Of a DNA stretch of 64,000 bases, positions 58,601 through 64,000 are shown piece after piece. Position 1 is the stretch's first letter, and each line of letters opens with the position of its first letter. Source of the DNA: Hansfordia pulvinata. Its lineage: Eukaryota > Ascomycota > Sordariomycetes > Xylariales. The position numbers were made by a program, and so were the translations under genes. The DNA lies in contig BJKQ01000012.1 of assembly GCA_006538405.1 (NCBI GenBank), forward strand, positions 345,001 through 409,000. The letters are read 5' to 3'. Below the pieces are notes generated by a model, which was not told the DNA's origin, made no database searches, and worked only from the letters and a program-made list of their open reading frames with translations.

Positions 58601-61002
58601 AGGGTAGCCGTGAGAAGGCACAGCTCTGGCTGGAATTCGTTACGAGCCCACGCAATCGATGTGCTTCGAGATTTCTGTGGCGCACGACCCCAGCCCCTCG
58701 TCGGCTTGGCATCGGCATCACCAAGTGCTCTCCCTTGCGATCCCCGGAATGCTGGAGAGCGCAGCATGAACCACACACCCTTCTTCCCCGGCACAGGTTC
58801 GACGACCCTTCCCTTCAGTCCGTTTCGCCGTCATCGCCGTCATCGCCATCATCGTTGCCAGGGTCCGCCGACCAACCGATCCTCCTGGCCGTCTTCGGAG
58901 GCTCCCCCTGTAGCCCGCCGACGTCATCCGCCTACGCCTGGAGCTTCGATCCCTGTCGCTGGGCAATGCACGACATGAACCCTCATTTACCTGCGAGCAC
59001 TCTCTGGCAAGCTGCCCATCCAGTGGGCGTCCCGAAGAAACGGCTGCCGGGCTGGCCGGGGCCGCTGTCTGGCTCTCCCGTAGGAGACGCATCCCTGCCC
59101 ACACGGGATCCCGGTCGGAAACGCCCGCCGCCGGCTCCTGTTTGGAAGGCTGCTAAACTTAGCCCGAAACGCGCCGTGCCCGTTGTGCCACTGTTGCCGC
59201 CCGCCCTACCTGCCTGCCCATCAGCATCACCGAGTCCCTGTCCAAACGAAACCGTTTCTGGTATTCTCCGATCCTGAGGCGTGCCTCTCCCTTCCCAGCG
59301 CGCGGGGCTGTTTAGGATTGATTAGATGCATTACAGTTCATATGTTAGTCCAGGCGTTGGCCCGCCGCCGGTTCAAGCTTTCCCTTGCGCCTGGCGGAAT
59401 GGATTTCGGGTAAGGCAAGGCCTACGAGGCCGGATGAATAGATTCTCAGCCGGCAGCTTCGAAGAAGGGGGGGCTTGGTCAAAAATAACCCGAGAGGCAA
59501 GCTCGTAGTTTGAAGCAGTGAGTCCCCGCAGGCCCGGAATGCTCGGGTTCCTGGAATCCTCCCGGTTCGAGGGACACGCGTGGTGTTAGAGAAGGTCCTT
59601 TCCGCACGCGGTCCTAGCCTTCTGGTCTCGTTGCTCGTGAGCGAGGGTAGAGTGGACTGCTATCTCGTAGGGCTGAAGCCGCTGCTCAGCGCAAGCTACC
59701 GCTATCCCTCTCCCCCGGAACCTCTACAGTTGAAAACGCAAGGGACGCATGGACACTTCCACAAGCGGTGGAGGGCCATCGCTTTTTTCTGCTCTTCGTT
59801 CGAAATGAAGGTGAGGTGCGCGGGGTTTGGACCAGCGTCGCGGTGTGGTGAGCTGGCAAGACTTGCTTGTTTCTTCGAACGTCGAGGTTGCTCACGATGG
59901 CATGGCCCGCGTGCACGAGGCCGGGACACCGCGTCGGCGGTCGAGTGCAGATGCGGGCGGGGCGTCTCTGTCGCCTTATGGACAGGGACTCTCGTGCCAG
60001 AGCCTTCGAGGGATTCGAGTTGTCGACGAGGTGACGTGCCCAAGCCGGTTTGCACCATGTGATTGTGCCTCCTCAGCACCAGACCGATGACCCGGGACAG
60101 AATATGTCGAGTAGGGGCCCGGCATGAACTCGCCCCCAGTGTCGCTCATCATGTGATTATATTGAATTGGGAAGCGTGTAGTTACGGGCATTGGGTTGAG
60201 GTGTTATCATCGCCGGTGGCATGTTCCCGGCAAAGCTCCATCTGGGTCAGCGGCCGCGGGTGGAGAAACCGCAACTGCGATCGCCAGGTTGCTGTGCGAG
60301 AGCTGCGCTCTGGACAATCTACTAAGTGGAACAGATGTGACTTACTGAATGCTGAGATCTGTGTTAAAGCCGCATCGACCGAATATTCTAGTCACTGTGA
60401 GAACTCCACCGAGGTGCGGTAGCTATAATAGAAGCTGAATGGCAGCGTCGCAGCCCTCATACGATGCGTTTCCGCTGCAAAGGCCTGCGTGAACTTCGTT
60501 TCAAGTAATGACAGCCGCGCTCGCTGGACGATGGGAGCTGGATCCCAAACGATGAATGCATAGCATTAAATTGTTTGACTGAAAGTGAAGTGCTCGGGAT
60601 GTGTTCAACGGGCACGTGATACGGTGTCTCTGTTGCCGCTGCTTCAAGTCACTGCTCCCTTCATCTTCCCTAGAACGGAATATATTTCACTCTGCCCGTC
60701 TCAAAGTGACCCTATCCACGTCTGAGAGAGGTTAATCATTATAAAGGACCGTTGGTCTCTAAGTTGCGAACAAGTCAAGGAGCAGATAGCCTGCCCCCCG
60801 AGTCTCTTTAGTACTTCTGGCAGATACCGTGAGCTCCGTACAGCGAAGCCGAGGGCACACATGAAAGAAATCAGACGATGACTTAATCATGACTTGACAC
60901 GGCGCACGGCTCGTATTAAGGGGGGTATCTACAACATTTGACTTATCTTCGTCCCCTCATCTTATTTGGGGGAAAAATAAACACGTCCCGACCCCTCCAT
61001 TT
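52676..61002. other. 8.3 kb region without a recognisable gene
   Basis: The longest gene-free stretch. The first ~600 bases are the leader and promoter side of the 109-residue protein gene, with a GT run (53232-53248) and GAGTC repeats (53267-53285). The rest has only biased, overlapping frames (for example 58594-59277 +) without domains. From about 60100 to 60960 the sequence becomes clearly more AT-rich, as expected for the 3' flank of the glycosyltransferase gene. No transposon proteins seen. Confidence 0.5.
53232..53248. repeat. (TG)n microsatellite
   Basis: An uninterrupted TG run of about eight units, followed after TTT by a shorter one. Confidence 0.85.
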
Positions 61003-62741
61003 TCAAAAGTCCTTCTTAACCCGCCACTGGTCGGCGAACTTGAGCCCGCCGCCATCGATGAGGTCGCAGTTGTCGTGGCCCCACTTGCGGCGGAAGACCT
61101 CCTTGCCCGCCTCGGTCAGGACGTCGACGGCCTCGCCGAACCCGGCGCTGTCGTAGTAGTACGGCTCGCCCTGCCCGCCGTGCTGGCCCTGTGGAGGAGG
61201 CGGAAGGGTGTCAGCTGATGTTGTGAAGAAGGGGGGGAGAGAGAGTGACGATATTTCCCCCTGGGAGGAAGGGTCGAAGAGCAACTTACAGATTGCCAGG
61301 TATTCCGCCCCGCCCGCCGTGCTTGTAGTGGAACATGGAGTCGCTGACCTTGCGCAGGCGGTCCCAGTACTCGATCAGCTCCTCGGCAGACTGCTTCCTG
61401 CCGGGGGTGGCGGGCTGGTGCTGTCTTTCTTCTTGATCCTTGCTGCTGCTCCGCTTTTCGTTTTCCTCGAAATATCCCCTCTTCTCCTTCTCCTTCTCCT
61501 TGTCCCCCTCCCCTTTTTTCTTTATCTTTCCCCCCTCCTCCTCCGACTCCGGCTCCGGTTCCGGGGGCGGGGGGTTGGTGTCCACGAAGCCCGGCTCGAC
61601 GGCCGGGTCGCGGTAGAGGGCGCGCAGGTCGGCGAGGACGGTGGACGTGTCGGTGACGATGCCGCAGTTGGCGTCGCGCTGGGACCAGCCGCGCATGTGC
61701 AGGCGGGTGTAGAAGTCGCAGTCGGTCATGTAGTAGGGGATCAGCGTGTCCCAGCCGCCGACGTCCTCGACGGCGCGCGGGTTCTGCAGGGTCAGGTGGT
61801 CGTAGGCGAAGAAGCGCAGGCCCCAGCGGTCCCCCTCGGCGGCCAGGGTGCGCGACAGCTCGAGCAGGCAGAGCGAGTAGAGGCTGCGGTAGGCGAGGGC
61901 GGCGCCGTTGCTGCTGCTGCTCTTCTTGCTGGCGTCCGTGGCGTCCGTGGCGTCGTCCTCTTCTGTGATGGTGGTCCCGGCGCGCGCGGTCAGGTTGTCG
62001 AAGCCGTCCTCGTGGCCCAGGGCCAGGACGTCCATGTGGCTCCAGAAGTAGTAGGGCCAGCCGCGCTCAAGGGACAGCCAGAGGTAGTAGTTCTGTAGCT
62101 GGGCGAAGGACAGCAGCGCGGGCGTGGCGACCACGTTGACGCCCAGGGCGCGCAGGGCCGCGTGCGACAGGTACCACGGGTGCTGGGGGACAGCCGGCCG
62201 CGGGCGTTGGCGCGCTGCGTGCCCGTGTTCTCGACCACGTAGATGTCCCCCGGCGGCCACCCCGCCGTCACGTACGACACGACCGTCTGCAGCAGCATCG
62301 GCCACGCCCGTGTGAACCCGATCATCAGCGGCGGGCGCGCCGGCAGCCCCAGCCGGCCCCACAGCGCCTCGTCCGGCTCGTTGTACCACGGGATCGCCGG
62401 CAGCGCCTTGGCCGCCGCCGCTATCACCGCCGCCTCCGCCGCCTCCGCCGCTTCTGCGGCTCCTCCTCCTCCTCCTCTGCCGGTCGTGTCGTCGTCGTTG
62501 TCCGGGGAGCCGGTAGGGAGGAGAGGAGGCTGGTGAGGCTCGGGAAGGGGTCCTTGACGGGAGGCGGCGTGTAGGCCGGCGCGTCCTTGTAGATGGGGCG
62601 CGCCGGCTGCCCGAGGACCTTCTCGGCGACGAGCTTCTCGGTCCGCTCGGCGCGGTCGGTGCGCAGCAGCGAGAAGAAGATGGTCAGGGCGGTCAGGGCG
62701 ATGGCCGTGGTGGCCAGGAAGGACCGGAACCGGAGCATCAT
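61003..62741 (-). CDS. Fungal type II membrane glycosyltransferase-like protein, frame broken three times
   Basis: Two exons, 62741-61290 and 61188-61003. The intron (61289-61189, 101 nt) has donor GTAAGT and acceptor CACAG. About 546 residues if three single bases are added. A short basic N-terminus and one hydrophobic helix (FLATTAIALTALTIFFSLL) make it a type II protein, probably Golgi. The lumenal part has IGFTRAWPMLLQTVVSYVTAGWPPGDIYVVENTG, LGVNVVATPALLSFAQLQNYYLW, YYFWSHMDVLALGHED, and the metal-binding DxD-like YYMTDCDFYTRL in the context GGWDTLIPYY. The end is GGQGEPYYYDSAGF and RRKWGHDNCDL. It matches, from memory, a conserved ascomycete GT family. A Lys/Glu insert lies before the last exon. 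Breaks fit runs at 62537-62540, 62185-62189 and 61308-61311. Donor sugar and acceptor unknown. Confidence 0.75.
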
Positions 62742-64000
62742 CCTTTCCCCTTCTTTTCTGTTCTATCTTTCTTTCTCGTCCCCCTCCCTCTTTTGGTCTG
62801 CGACGAGGGGACTTGGCTGTGCGGGTGTGGCCAGCTGGTGAGGGAGCTGGACAGACACAGGTACGGGGGGTTGCGTATCGAAAAGTTCAGCCTGGTTCCT
62901 GACGATAAGGGGGGCACAGTATGGTCGTCGTGTCGTCTCGGGTGGTTGGGTGTTTGGCGGACCAAGACAGCGGCTCACCCCAGGTCCCTTGCTCAGGCGC
63001 GCAGAGCCTCAGATGAGCATGGCCGGCCGGGCGAGTGCGTGCGATGAAGATTGGGCGCAAACGGCCTGTTTGCGCTTTTGCCTGTTGATGACGGGATCGT
63101 GGTTGTACAGGGACGGGTATGACGGTGCTACAAACCGAGGCGGGCGGCGATGTGGGAGGGAGCCGCGCGGCCGCGGGAGGGCAGAGACGAAACGGGGGGG
63201 AGGGGGGGCGATTACTGCGTGCTGCTGGTATTGTCTCTACTGCATCTGCTGCTGCATGGCCCTGGCGGCAGAGGAAAAGGCAAGCAGACATGGGGGCTAA
63301 TAATAATAAGTAGTGATGGCAGAGCGCGGCCGCAAAGCAGGTTTTAAACCATGGCTGGAGCTTATACTCCACCCTGCTGCGCTGTCGGGATCGCCAACGG
63401 CAGAAGAAGAGCAGACAGGCGCCCAAGCTCGGTCGACAAGGTTGCTCGCTCGCCCGCCCCGAGGCCACGCCCTCGAGCAGCGGCCGCGGCACCGGCTGCG
63501 TTGCATGGGATGGATCTAGTTCCAATGATGGCCCAACCTACGGGGAAGGGCCTGGGTCCCGGCTAGCTGGCAAACCAACGACGCATCGAGGCTGTGCTGG
63601 TAGGCGGACGCAAATTCTATCCCCGCGGAGGGGAGAGGGGAGACAGCGGCCCGAGAACGTGTAAACGTGCCGTCGGGTGTGTCGTCTACCTTACGCCATG
63701 TACGTACCTACCTACTACCTACCTATACTATTCATATCCAATCCGACTTGACTATTAGCGGCCGCCCTGCGAGTTGTCCACGATGTCACCCACGAGGGCA
63801 GCATGGACCAGCTCTCTCGTGGTCCTTTCGTGAACAGCCCGGCCGTGTGGTGTGCCCCAAGCCAGCAGGCCGCACGTCACCGACGCCCCAGACCAGATGG
63901 ACGACGGTGTCTCGGGCCTGGCCATATCTGTCTGTGTCTCTGTGTCTCGCAGAAGGCGCATCTTGGGCTGGCACATATAGCCTACCTACCTAAACCTCAG
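62742..64000. other. Upstream region of the glycosyltransferase gene
   Basis: 1.26 kb with no gene recognised. It has purine/pyrimidine-biased leader sequence just upstream of the start and CTACCTAC-type repeats near 63700-63725 and 63980. Confidence 0.5.

Overview
The window is nuclear DNA of a filamentous ascomycete, most likely a Sordariomycete. The evidence is short spliceosomal introns (48-198 nt) with GTRNGT-type donors, proteins of fungal type (Mch1-like transporter, Thr4, Vps13, DUF3429, fungal glycosyltransferase and membrane families), and GC-rich intergenic DNA with pyrimidine-rich leaders and many simple repeats. I cannot name the species. I find no bacterial operons, CRISPR, rRNA, confident tRNA or intact transposon.

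I support twelve protein genes in 64 kb, which is sparse for such a fungus. From left to right: an F-box protein running off the left edge (-); Mch1-like MFS transporter (+, 2048-3784); small secreted elicitor-like protein (-, 5084-5608); threonine synthase THR4 (-, 9572-11254); aquaporin with a long N-terminal tail (-, 12370-13923); a 7.5 kb stretch without a gene; a Cys-containing secreted protein (-, 21446-22144); a conserved multi-pass membrane protein (-, 22885-25101); a 4.9 kb gap; a secreted kinase-fold protein lacking catalytic residues (-, 29969-31227); a mitochondrial DUF3429/TMEM69-like protein (-, 32573-33914), divergent from the 3201-residue lipid-transfer protein VPS13 (+, 35916-45569); a cytochrome P450 (-, 46134-48535); a 109-residue conserved acidic protein (-, 52255-52675); an 8.3 kb gap; and a fungal Golgi-type glycosyltransferase (-, 61003-62741).

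The genes do not form one pathway. Housekeeping genes (THR4, VPS13, DUF3429, MCH1) are mixed with secreted or membrane genes that sit in long non-coding flanks, an arrangement often seen around fungal effector-type genes.

The most striking pattern is that four minus-strand genes (membrane protein, secreted pseudokinase, P450, glycosyltransferase) each need one extra base to stay in frame, and the glycosyltransferase needs three. All six breaks go in the same direction (one base missing) and each can be placed at a run of four or five C/G. Elsewhere these proteins look intact, so under-called homopolymers in the assembly are the simplest explanation; real pseudogenisation is the alternative. 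The most interesting biology is the secreted pseudokinase and a GC-AG intron in VPS13.
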